DNA from: Chloroflexi bacterium RBG_16_56_11
Lineage (GTDB): Bacteria > Chloroflexota > Dehalococcoidia > Dehalococcoidales > RBG-16-60-22
NCBI GenBank assembly: GCA_001796865.1
Contig: MGNQ01000041.1
Coordinates: 44,429-49,773 of the forward strand
Direction: 5' to 3'
Length of the DNA: 5,345 nucleotides
Made by a program: the position numbers and the translations under genes. The notes beneath the pieces are model-generated. The model was not told the DNA's origin, ran no database searches, and saw only the letters and a list, made by a program, of their open reading frames with translations. Below, piece by piece: positions 1 through 4,552 of the stretch (positions within the stretch are counted from its first letter, which is position 1; each line of letters begins with the position of its first letter).

Positions 1-1
1 C

Positions 2-121
2 CTCTTCATCCAGTGCCAGTACGCCCCCAAGCTTACCGAAAAGTCCTATAAACAGCTTGTGCCCGCAGAGTTGAGAAGCAAAATGGTCTTCATCGAAGCC
101 GACGGTACTCAGAAAGACTGA
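2..121 (+). CDS. 3' end of an unrecognised protein (partial, runs in from the left edge)
   Basis: An open frame enters from the left edge and gives 39 residues before a TGA stop (it begins LFIQCQYAPK and ends VFIEADGTQKD). About 70% of its third codon positions are G or C, like the clear genes further right, which favours this frame. The antisense frame over the same bases is also open but has no ATG, GTG or TTG start near its upstream stop. The tail is hydrophilic and has no membrane segment. I do not recognise the family from this fragment and assign no function. A perfect 12-bp hairpin lies 60 bases beyond the stop and could also end this transcript, although its T-tract is on the other strand. 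Confidence 0.5.
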   Translation, partial: LFIQCQYAPKLTEKSYKQLVPAELRSKMVFIEADGTQKD

Positions 122-176
122 CCGTTCATATTACTCAATCATCCCGGTAACCTGTGAGAGTTATATTATTCGCCTG

Positions 177-212
177 AAAAAGAAATCGCCAGACCGAGTG
201 CTGGCGATTTCT
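177..212 (-). terminator. Rho-independent terminator of the small membrane protein gene
   Basis: A perfect 12-bp inverted repeat (181-192 with 201-212, half-site AGAAATCGCCAG) encloses an 8-base loop. Read on the minus strand, the stem runs into a T-rich tract (TTTCTTTTT, ending near 177). It starts 27 bases after the stop codon of the minus-strand gene at 239-427. The plus-strand side has no T-run, so the main direction is minus. It may also help end the plus-strand gene that stops at 121. Confidence 0.75.
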
Positions 213-238
213 GGTTGCTAGAGGAGGCGTCAAGTATT

Positions 239-427
239 TCAGGTATTGGAAAAAAGTATATATATGCTTCCGATGAAGGTGAGGCCGAAGAACAACCCCA
301 GCACTATGGATATTTCCATACCGTTAAAGGTAGTCAGTGGCGAATTTATCACTATTTTACTGATAAAGCTCAACACGATCCCTACCAAGCTTCCGATAAG
401 CAGGATTATTCCACAGGATAACCTCAT
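239..427 (-). CDS. Small two-helix membrane protein, 62 residues, unknown function
   Basis: The product is almost entirely hydrophobic. Helix 1 spans about residues 4-26, a short polar turn (NSPLTTFNG) follows at 28-36, and helix 2 spans about 39-60, so both ends should lie on the same side of the membrane. It has no recognisable domain and I assign no function. An in-frame ATG 11 codons further upstream exists, but I chose the start at 427 because AGGGGGTG lies 6 bases before it. A promoter-like element sits at 494-521 and a terminator at 177-212, making a self-contained unit. The region is noticeably more AT-rich than the neighbouring genes, which may mean recent acquisition or simply relaxed codon use. 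Overlapping plus-strand frames exist but lack comparable signals. Confidence 0.6.
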   Translation of the reverse strand: MRLSCGIILLIGSLVGIVLSFISKIVINSPLTTFNGMEISIVLGLFFGLTFIGSIYILFSNT

Positions 428-433
428 ACTAAT

Positions 434-442
434 CACCCCCTC
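434..442 (-). promoter_or_regulatory. Ribosome-binding site deciding the start at 427
   Basis: Minus-strand GAGGGGGTG differs by one base from the ideal AGGAGGTG core and ends 6 bases before the ATG at 427. This favours the 62-residue product over the 73-residue one starting at 460. Confidence 0.6.
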
Positions 443-493
443 GACTTTCCGCCGCTGCACCCCAGCCCAGACTATTTCGATGCCGCTGTTTAT

Positions 494-521
494 ATTCTAC
501 ATCACCTGCGGTGAGAGTCAA
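494..521 (-). promoter_or_regulatory. Sigma-70-type promoter for the small membrane protein
   Basis: On the minus strand, TTGACT (516-521) is followed after 16 bases by TAGAAT (494-499); each hexamer matches the consensus at five of six positions. Transcription would start near 487, leaving a 5' leader of about 60 bases before the ATG at 427. A short palindrome TCACC-TGC-GGTGA (502-514) lies in the spacer and could be a regulator site, though five-base arms are weak evidence. Confidence 0.5.
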
Positions 522-549
522 TCACCATAAAGTAGGAGACATCAGTAAC

Positions 550-585
550 AAAAAGTAACTAAGAGCTAACGGTACTTATGGTTAC
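550..585 (-). terminator. Possible terminator after the DsrE/YedF-like gene
   Basis: On the minus strand, GTAAC-CA-TAAG pairs with CTTA-GTTAC (575-585 with 555-563). This gives nine pairs with a 2-base bulge and an 11-base loop, followed directly by five T (554-550). It begins about 54 bases past the stop at 639 and precedes the promoter at 494-521. The stem is AT-rich and bulged, so it may be weak. Confidence 0.4.
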
Positions 586-638
586 CCCCCTTTCAAACGT
601 AATCTTCGCTTGACTTATCGGCGCACGCCTGCTGTCGC

Positions 639-1004
639 CTACAGACACACCGTGTCGGACCCCAGCATCGACTGAATCGACTTGACCATGGTAGTCGGTT
701 TGCCTACTTTGAGCTTGCCGGTCAGGTCGAAATATTCCAGGCAAGTAGTGCAGGCCAGAATTTCAACTCCCTGGTCTGCCAGCTTTTTCAGATGGTCCAG
801 GACCATGGAGCCTTCGCATACCAGACGGGCCCCGGTATTCCAGAATATCATTCTCTCCGGCTTCTCCGGACTATCCCCTAGCAGGCGTAAGAAGCTAGCC
901 ATGAGCAGATTACCGAGTTCATCTTCGCCTCTACCCAGCGCATCGGATTGAATCACAAATGTTTTACCGAGGTCCCGCCACATTTGTCGATTATCCATCA
1001 TCAC
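639..1004 (-). CDS. DsrE/YedF-family sulfurtransferase-like protein, 121 residues, no TusA domain
   Basis: The protein resembles the C-terminal DsrE-like domain of YedF, a sulfurtransferase-like protein linked to selenium metabolism. Visible family marks are SDALGRGEDELGNLLMASFL (20-39), the strand and turn MIFWNTGARLVCEGS (52-66), and GVEILACTTCLEYFDL (79-94) with the C85-x-x-C88 pair, followed by KLKVGKPTTM. Cys63 and Cys120 are additional. Typical YedF is about 200 residues with an N-terminal TusA-like domain. Here an in-frame TAA lies three codons before the start, so that domain is absent. The start is GTG at 1004, followed at once by two ATG codons; AAGGAG (1020-1015) is 10 bases from the GTG. 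The role is probably persulfide or selenium handling in the cytoplasm. The family call is good, while the selenium role is inferred. An intrinsic terminator lies just upstream, so expression may be conditional. Confidence 0.85.
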   Translation of the reverse strand: MMMDNRQMWRDLGKTFVIQSDALGRGEDELGNLLMASFLRLLGDSPEKPERMIFWNTGARLVCEGSMVLDHLKKLADQGVEILACTTCLEYFDLTGKLKVGKPTTMVKSIQSMLGSDTVCL

Positions 1005-1014
1005 TTTATGTTAA

Positions 1015-1020
1015 CTCCTT
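1015..1020 (-). promoter_or_regulatory. Ribosome-binding site of the DsrE/YedF-like gene
   Basis: Minus-strand AAGGAG lies 10 bases from GTG 1004, 13 from ATG 1001 and 16 from ATG 998. The spacing favours the GTG or the first ATG. It sits only 10-15 bases after the T-tract of the upstream terminator. Confidence 0.55.
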
Positions 1021-1030
1021 CAGTTATTTT

Positions 1031-1069
1031 ATAAATAAAAAACGACGGTCGGTAATTCCCGCGCCGTCG
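1031..1069 (-). terminator. Intrinsic terminator directly upstream of the DsrE/YedF-like gene
   Basis: On the minus strand, CGACGG pairs with CCGTCG (1069-1064 with 1048-1043). An inner CGG/CCG helix closes a GAATTA loop. Six T follow immediately (1042-1037), then TATTTAT. It lies about 177 bases after the VTC-domain stop codon and just before the ribosome-binding site of the next gene. It could simply end the VTC transcript, or act as a leader terminator (attenuator) for the DsrE gene. The downstream T-rich stretch also contains TATAAA, a possible -10 element for a separate DsrE promoter, but no good -35 is visible. Confidence 0.7.
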
Positions 1070-1154
1070 CTTGAGGATGGTATCAGGGATAAACTTATAG
1101 CACCATTTTCCTCCAGGACACATCAAGGCGGAGGTCCGACGAGCCAATAACCGT

Positions 1155-1167
1155 GGCAAAACTTGCC
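1155..1167 (-). other. Small hairpin in the VTC-DsrE leader
   Basis: Minus-strand GGCAA-GTT-TTGCC forms a 5-bp stem with a 3-base loop. Two further pairs are possible outside one A-C mismatch. It begins 20 bases after the stop codon of the nine-codon ORF. Function unknown. Confidence 0.4.
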
Positions 1168-1187
1168 GCGAGCCGGCTGGTTCAGAC

Positions 1188-1217
1188 TCACGTGAATCGA
1201 TGTAAGATGTCGGTCAT
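1188..1217 (-). CDS. Candidate nine-codon leader ORF (MTDILHRFT)
   Basis: The ATG at 1217 has a full Shine-Dalgarno AAGGAGG (1232-1226) at an ideal 8-base spacing, better than that of the real genes beside it. The ORF nevertheless stops at TGA after nine codons. It starts 28 bases after the VTC-domain stop. A second in-frame TGA follows two codons later, and the next stop after that is TAA at 1095-1097. Possible readings are a leader peptide that senses translation ahead of the terminator at 1031-1069, the remnant of a lost gene, or a recoded TGA. I cannot choose between them. The peptide has no run of one amino acid that would point to classical amino-acid attenuation. Confidence 0.3.
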   Translation of the reverse strand: MTDILHRFT

Positions 1218-1245
1218 CGGTATCTCCTCCTTATTATTTTCCTAT

Positions 1246-2061
1246 TTATAAAGGCGGCATTCTGCCGGCAATCCACGACCGGGCCAGCGTGCCCGGCCTT
1301 TCCAGGTGTGACGCCATACAGTTGGCATATTTGGAAAACTGCCCCCAATCCGTGTCCAGAATATTAAGGCGACGGAGTAATACCGGTAACTCCATGGCCG
1401 GACCCTTGACCTCGACGACCCCCCCGCTCAGGCCCACCTCACGCTCTCCGTATCCAAGGTCGGCAGCGACGATGGTAGAGCGTATATCATAGTCGAGCGA
1501 AAGTTTCATACGGGTCAGAAAATCTTCGAACCGGTGGCGCCGGAAAGTGATCAGTATGACCGGTCTCAGCGGCTGCTCCGGGGAAAATCCGAATCCCGCC
1601 AGGGTATTTATCAATGTGGTCCTGTCCACTATTCCTCCACCCAGTCGGGAAACCTCCAGGTTGGCGGCCGGTACCAATAGCTGCCGCCGCTGCTTGCTGC
1701 CGACATACCCCTGCTTCGACTTCAGCTCGATAAACACGGGCGTCATCGCCCCGTAATCGGCGGCATTGCCATACCAGCGGATACGCACTTTATTTTTCTT
1801 CGAATCTCCGGCGGAGGCTCGCTGATATTGCTCCAGGTCAGCCGTGTCAAAATAAACACTGCTGACTTTCTGGCCCTCGGGATAGACCATGGCCGGAACT
1901 CCCGGGCGGCAGATATGCCTCAACAGGGCATAGGCAAAGCCTATTCTATCGGGGTAGAGGAAAAACTTACGTTCAATCCGCTCGGTTACCTCGCCAACAC
2001 CCTTAGCCATCGCGTCTTCCTGAACCTGTGATCCGGGTATGTTTATCTTTTCATCCTCCAT
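1246..2061 (-). CDS. VTC-domain (polyphosphate polymerase-type, triphosphate tunnel) protein, 271 residues
   Basis: This is a cytoplasmic protein of the VTC/triphosphate tunnel metalloenzyme family, whose yeast member Vtc4 makes polyphosphate from ATP. Tunnel-lining signatures appear in order: ERKF (30-33), SVYFDT (68-73), the basic strand KVRIRWYG (91-98), FIELKSKQG (110-118), TFRRHRFED (172-180), LSLDYDI (187-193), VVEVKG (215-220) and FSKYANC (242-248). Alternating Glu, Lys and Arg residues on these strands would bind phosphate and metal, so the core looks intact. Bacterial VTC genes often sit beside CotH or a DUF4956 membrane protein; neither is present here. The start at 2061 has no good ribosome-binding site. 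The ATG at 2010 (residue 18) has AGGAAG five bases upstream and still includes the whole domain, so the true product may be 254 residues. Real polymerase activity is inferred from the family. Confidence 0.88.
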   Translation of the reverse strand: MEDEKINIPGSQVQEDAMAKGVGEVTERIERKFFLYPDRIGFAYALLRHICRPGVPAMVYPEGQKVSSVYFDTADLEQYQRASAGDSKKNKVRIRWYGNAADYGAMTPVFIELKSKQGYVGSKQRRQLLVPAANLEVSRLGGGIVDRTTLINTLAGFGFSPEQPLRPVILITFRRHRFEDFLTRMKLSLDYDIRSTIVAADLGYGEREVGLSGGVVEVKGPAMELPVLLRRLNILDTDWGQFSKYANCMASHLERPGTLARSWIAGRMPPL

Positions 2062-2200
2062 ATCATTTAAAAAGAAACCTAAAAACAGATGTGAAACGGG
2101 TTTTTTAACCCATTCTGTAATACTGACTTGACAATTTCGTATATATTGATGTTACATTTTAATTATAGGAAACATACCAGAATAATCTGTCTTAAAACCG

Positions 2201-2229
2201 ATTATATTATTAACGTCTGAACAATACAA
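2201..2229 (-). promoter_or_regulatory. Candidate promoter for the VTC-domain gene
   Basis: On the minus strand, TTGTAT (2229-2224) is followed after 17 bases by a perfect TATAAT (2206-2201). Only three of six -35 positions match. The leader to the ATG at 2061 would be about 130 bases. A second perfect TATAAT occurs at 2167-2162 but has no good -35. Confidence 0.4.
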
Positions 2230-2255
2230 GCTACCATGAAATGAAAAATTAACAG

Positions 2256-2284
2256 TTGACAGACGGTGAAATATGGAATATAGT
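2256..2284 (+). promoter_or_regulatory. Strong sigma-70 promoter for the binding-protein gene
   Basis: A perfect TTGACA (2256-2261) is followed after exactly 17 bases by TATAGT (2279-2284), five of six matches. Transcription should start near 2290-2292, leaving a leader of about 160 bases. A short palindrome TATTT-G-AAATA (2284-2294) covers the end of the -10 element and the expected start site, where a repressor could act. Confidence 0.65.
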
Positions 2285-2442
2285 ATTTGAAATATAAAAC
2301 TTTTTGAAGTCAACGCACGCCGGGACATGGGTGATTCCGTGTGTGCTTATTGATTATGGCGTCCGAAACCCAAATATATTTTTAGGAGGGTTCAAGAATA
2401 GCCGATACGCATATTATATACATATATATAGGAAGGAAATAA

Positions 2443-2449
2443 GAGGAGG
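2443..2449 (+). promoter_or_regulatory. Ribosome-binding site deciding the start at 2454
   Basis: GAGGAGG sits 4 bases before the ATG at 2454, within the purine-rich tract 2431-2453. It fixes the start at the lipoprotein signal peptide. The frame remains open upstream to a TTG at 2304, but that would add 50 residues before the signal peptide. Confidence 0.8.
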
Positions 2450-2453
2450 AGAA

Positions 2454-4160
2454 ATGAGAAAATTAATCCTAATCCCGTTAATCCTGTTACTTGTCGCCGG
2501 CGTGGTCCTCAGTAGTTGTGGTGAGGAAGAAACAACAACCGCGCCGCCGGTTACGACGACAACGGCACCACCGGCTACCACGACGACCGCGCCGCCGGCC
2601 ACGACAACCAAGCCCCCGGCCACGACTGTGGCGCCACCGGCGACTACGGCTCCGCCCGCGACCACGACGAAACCTCCGGCCACCGCCGTTAAACCCACCG
2701 GCACGTTGCGTGTCGCCTCGGTGGACTTCAGCTATGAATCTACCGACCCCATCTTCTACGAGTCTTTCTGGGGCTGGTCCATGTATGACAGCCTGATTTC
2801 CTACGACAACAAGGGGAACTATATCCCCCAGGTAGCGGAAAGCTGGTCGTTGAGCGCGGATGGCAATACCTGGACCTTTAAAATCCGCAAGGACATCAAG
2901 TTCCACAACGGCGACCCGCTGACGGCCAACGACGTCAAGTTCTCCGTCGACCGGTTTGCCTCAAAAGAGTCGACGAACCCGTGGTCGCCCTACCTCCGCA
3001 ACAACCTCAATCACACCGAGGTCACGGATGACTATACTTTCGTCTACGTGACCAACAAACCCGAGCCGCCGCTGGTGGTGCCCTTTGCCTGGACGCGTAT
3101 CCTGCCCCAGAACTACTTCAACAAAGTCGGCCAGGACGCGTTCCGCAAGGCCCCGGTCGGCTCCGGACCCTGGAAATTCGTCAAACACACCCCGGAGACC
3201 AGGTTCGAGATGGAAGCCAATACCGAGCACTGGCGCCAGGTCCCCTATTTCGAAAGACTCATCAATGTCCAGGTGCCCGAAGAGGCGACGCGAATCGCCA
3301 TGCTGAAACGGGGTGAAGTTGACATCGTTGAGGGCATCTCTACCGACCGTCTCGTCGAGCTGGAGAGCCAGGGCTTCAAGGTGCTTACAGGGGTCGGCCT
3401 GCCCACCCTGTGGAACATCAGTTTCCCGGGCACTTTCTCCACGACCGGACCTACGGGGGACATCCGCGTCCGCCAGGCTATATCTTACGCCCTCAACCGC
3501 CAGGAAATTTCCGATACCTTCTACCTGGGAACGGCCGTACCGGGCGGGCGCTGGTTCATGAATCCGGGAACTTACGGCTGGGACAACTCCTGGCAGCCCG
3601 AGCCATATGACCCGGACAGAGCCAAGGCGTTACTGGCCGAAGCCGGTTATCCGGGCGCGTTCGCCAACCCGGTCATCAACTACTACGTCACCCCAGGCCC
3701 CGGCGTGGACAATGCATTGCTCTTCCAGTCCTACATGGAGGAGGTCGGCATCCAGCTCGAGGTGAAGATCATCGATGCCGTGCAGTGGGGCGGCATGTTC
3801 TTCGTCAGGAACGTCGCTCCGGACGCGCCTAATGTCGGCGCCATCTTCCCGTGGATATTCGGCAGCACCTTCAACGCCGTCTACCACAGCGCCAACATGT
3901 ACACCTCCGGCGGCGTCCACAGTACCGGCAACGACGCCAAAGCGGACGAGCTCTACACGAAAGCGACCACCGAGCTCAATCCGACGCTGGCCGCTCAGTA
4001 CTGGTCGGAGTTCCGCGCTTACGTTGAGACACTGTACTACAACGTCGGTATAGTCATGATTGAGCCGCAGTTGCTCATCAGTGACCAGCTCGGTGCATTC
4101 ACCGAGAACACGCATATCAGCCTTGCCGACGCTTATGCTGGTATCCAGCATGCCAAGTAA
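2454..4160 (+). CDS. ABC transporter substrate-binding lipoprotein, family 5 (peptide/nickel type), 568 residues
   Basis: This extracytoplasmic receptor delivers substrate to an ABC importer. Residues 1-21 are a lipoprotein signal (MRKLILIP and a Leu/Val core) ending in lipobox LSSC with Cys22 as the lipidated residue. Residues 27-82 are a Thr/Pro/Ala-rich tether. The SBP_bac_5 domain fills about 84-568. Its marks are the signature around WSLSADGNTWTFKIRKDIKF and HNGDPLTANDVKFSVDRF (131-168), PVGSGPWKF (234-242), IRVRQAISYALNRQEI (337-352) and YDPDRAKALLAEAGYPG (385-401). The length is normal for the family plus tether. Substrate cannot be read from the sequence: dipeptides or oligopeptides are most common, but nickel and oligosaccharide binders share the fold. 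The next gene is the matching permease. A strong hairpin and a separate promoter in between suggest the binding protein is expressed at a different, probably higher, level. Confidence 0.95.
   Translation: MRKLILIPLILLLVAGVVLSSCGEEETTTAPPVTTTTAPPATTTTAPPATTTKPPATTVAPPATTAPPATTTKPPATAVKPTGTLRVASVDFSYESTDPIFYESFWGWSMYDSLISYDNKGNYIPQVAESWSLSADGNTWTFKIRKDIKFHNGDPLTANDVKFSVDRFASKESTNPWSPYLRNNLNHTEVTDDYTFVYVTNKPEPPLVVPFAWTRILPQNYFNKVGQDAFRKAPVGSGPWKFVKHTPETRFEMEANTEHWRQVPYFERLINVQVPEEATRIAMLKRGEVDIVEGISTDRLVELESQGFKVLTGVGLPTLWNISFPGTFSTTGPTGDIRVRQAISYALNRQEISDTFYLGTAVPGGRWFMNPGTYGWDNSWQPEPYDPDRAKALLAEAGYPGAFANPVINYYVTPGPGVDNALLFQSYMEEVGIQLEVKIIDAVQWGGMFFVRNVAPDAPNVGAIFPWIFGSTFNAVYHSANMYTSGGVHSTGNDAKADELYTKATTELNPTLAAQYWSEFRAYVETLYYNVGIVMIEPQLLISDQLGAFTENTHISLADAYAGIQHAK
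2532..2699 (+). repeat. Degenerate ~21-bp repeat encoding the Thr/Pro tether
   Basis: About eight imperfect units encode variants of TTTAPPA, TTTTAPPA, TTTKPPA and TTVAPPA (residues 27-82). The DNA is GC-rich and codon choice varies between units, so the repeat is better conserved at the protein level than at the DNA level. It produces long valine/alanine/glycine-rich open frames on the opposite strand that are not genes. Lys occurs at every third or fourth unit. The tether probably spaces the binding domain from the membrane or cell wall. Confidence 0.8.
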
Positions 4161-4196
4161 TGCGGTGGGCAATCAACGTTAGGTATCTGTAAAGAC

Positions 4197-4229
4197 AGGT
4201 TCCCCGGGGGACTGACCCCCGGGGAACCT
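4197..4229 (+). terminator. Perfect 14-bp hairpin after the binding-protein gene
   Basis: AGGTTCCCCGGGGG (4197-4210) pairs perfectly with 4216-4229 around a 5-base loop (ACTGA), starting 36 bases after the stop codon. No T-run follows (CATAATAG), so it is not a textbook intrinsic terminator. It may stall polymerase, work with Rho, or protect the 3' end of the binding-protein mRNA from exonucleases, as known for several transporter operons. The separate promoter downstream supports at least partial termination here. Confidence 0.6.
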
Positions 4230-4328
4230 CATAATAGTAGCCGTCCCCTAAGCAATTATAAAGAAAATCGTTTTCGATGGGGCATTATTACCCCGGCGAA
4301 TATATCCCGCGCCTTAAAACAAGAGTAT

Positions 4329-4357
4329 TTGACACCGGGATAATAGACCTGTAGTAT
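4329..4357 (+). promoter_or_regulatory. Second promoter, upstream of the permease gene
   Basis: A perfect TTGACA (4329-4334) is followed after 17 bases by TAGTAT (4352-4357), four of six matches. The -35 element and spacing are the same as for the binding-protein promoter at 2256-2284. The start site would be near 4363-4365, giving a leader of about 190 bases before the ATG at 4553. Confidence 0.5.
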
Positions 4358-4369
4358 TAAATTAATACT
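4353..4369. promoter_or_regulatory. Palindromic operator candidate over the permease promoter
   Basis: AGTATTAA-A-TTAATACT is a perfect 8-base inverted repeat around one central base. It overlaps the -10 element and the expected transcription start, the classic position for a dimeric repressor. It is AT-rich, so chance is possible, and no regulator gene is in the window. Confidence 0.45.
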
Positions 4370-4552
4370 CCGGTAGCGGATATTTTAATAATTTCAGGAA
4401 TATTATTTTTAAAGAAGCAGTGTAACCAGCAATTAAAATAATCCGGTCGTAATTTACATTATTAGTCTGCCAAGATGGTTGTCCGCAATCTAAAATAAGG
4501 ATAAATATTCGAGGTATACCAGAGTAATCATCCCGGGTAAGGAAAAGGGAAG

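Larger units (their letters stand above)
2062..2453. other. AT-rich divergent intergenic region
   Basis: These 392 bases hold no convincing gene. They contain a minus-strand promoter candidate (2201-2229) for the VTC-domain gene and a strong plus-strand promoter (2256-2284) for the binding protein. The two -35 elements are about 27 bases apart, pointing away from each other. Another plus-strand TTGACA at 2128-2133 has only a poor -10 partner (TACATT, 19-base spacer). A small GGGTT-TTTT-AACCC hairpin lies at 2098-2111. The plus-strand leader from about 2291 to 2453 contains two tiny ORFs (2327-2353 and 2356-2385), an orphan AGGAGGG at 2384-2390 and an AT-repeat run at 2411-2430. Confidence 0.6.
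4161..4552. other. Intergenic region between binding protein and permease
   Basis: These 392 bases carry no convincing gene. From left to right they hold a perfect 14-bp hairpin (4197-4229), a plus-strand promoter (4329-4357) overlapped by a perfect 17-base palindrome (4353-4369), an AT-only stem (4387-4392 with 4402-4407), and an AT-rich leader of about 190 bases ending in the permease ribosome-binding site AAGGA (4539-4543). A minus-strand open frame at 4362-4559 overlaps the permease start and looks like a chance frame. Confidence 0.6.

Noticed and set aside
246..530. Plus-strand 94-codon open frame opposite the small membrane protein
   Set aside because: It begins at TTG with no ribosome-binding site, while the minus strand offers a promoter, ribosome-binding site, two helices and a terminator.
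1005..1215. A 73-codon open frame on the minus strand upstream of the DsrE gene, possibly a lost TusA domain
   Set aside because: The translation lacks the TusA Cys-Pro signature context, has no good start signal and runs through the intrinsic terminator.
2128..2158. Third plus-strand TTGACA as a promoter
   Set aside because: The only -10 partner (TACATT) needs a 19-base spacer and matches four of six; the promoter at 2256-2284 is much better.
2304..2453. N-terminal extension of the binding protein from a TTG at 2304
   Set aside because: It would place 50 residues ahead of a textbook lipoprotein signal. The ATG at 2454 has a strong GAGGAGG ribosome-binding site.
2414..2906. Minus-strand open frames rich in Val/Ala/Gly or Arg/Gly over the tether region
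   Set aside because: They are antisense shadows of the GC-rich Thr/Pro repeats, of low complexity and with no start signals.
3630..4172. 180-codon minus-strand open frame over the 3' part of the binding-protein gene
   Set aside because: It is a shadow of a clearly conserved family 5 binding-protein domain on the plus strand; the product has no recognisable motif.
4387..4410. AT-only stem followed by T residues as a terminator in the permease leader
   Set aside because: The six-pair AT stem is too weak for intrinsic termination.
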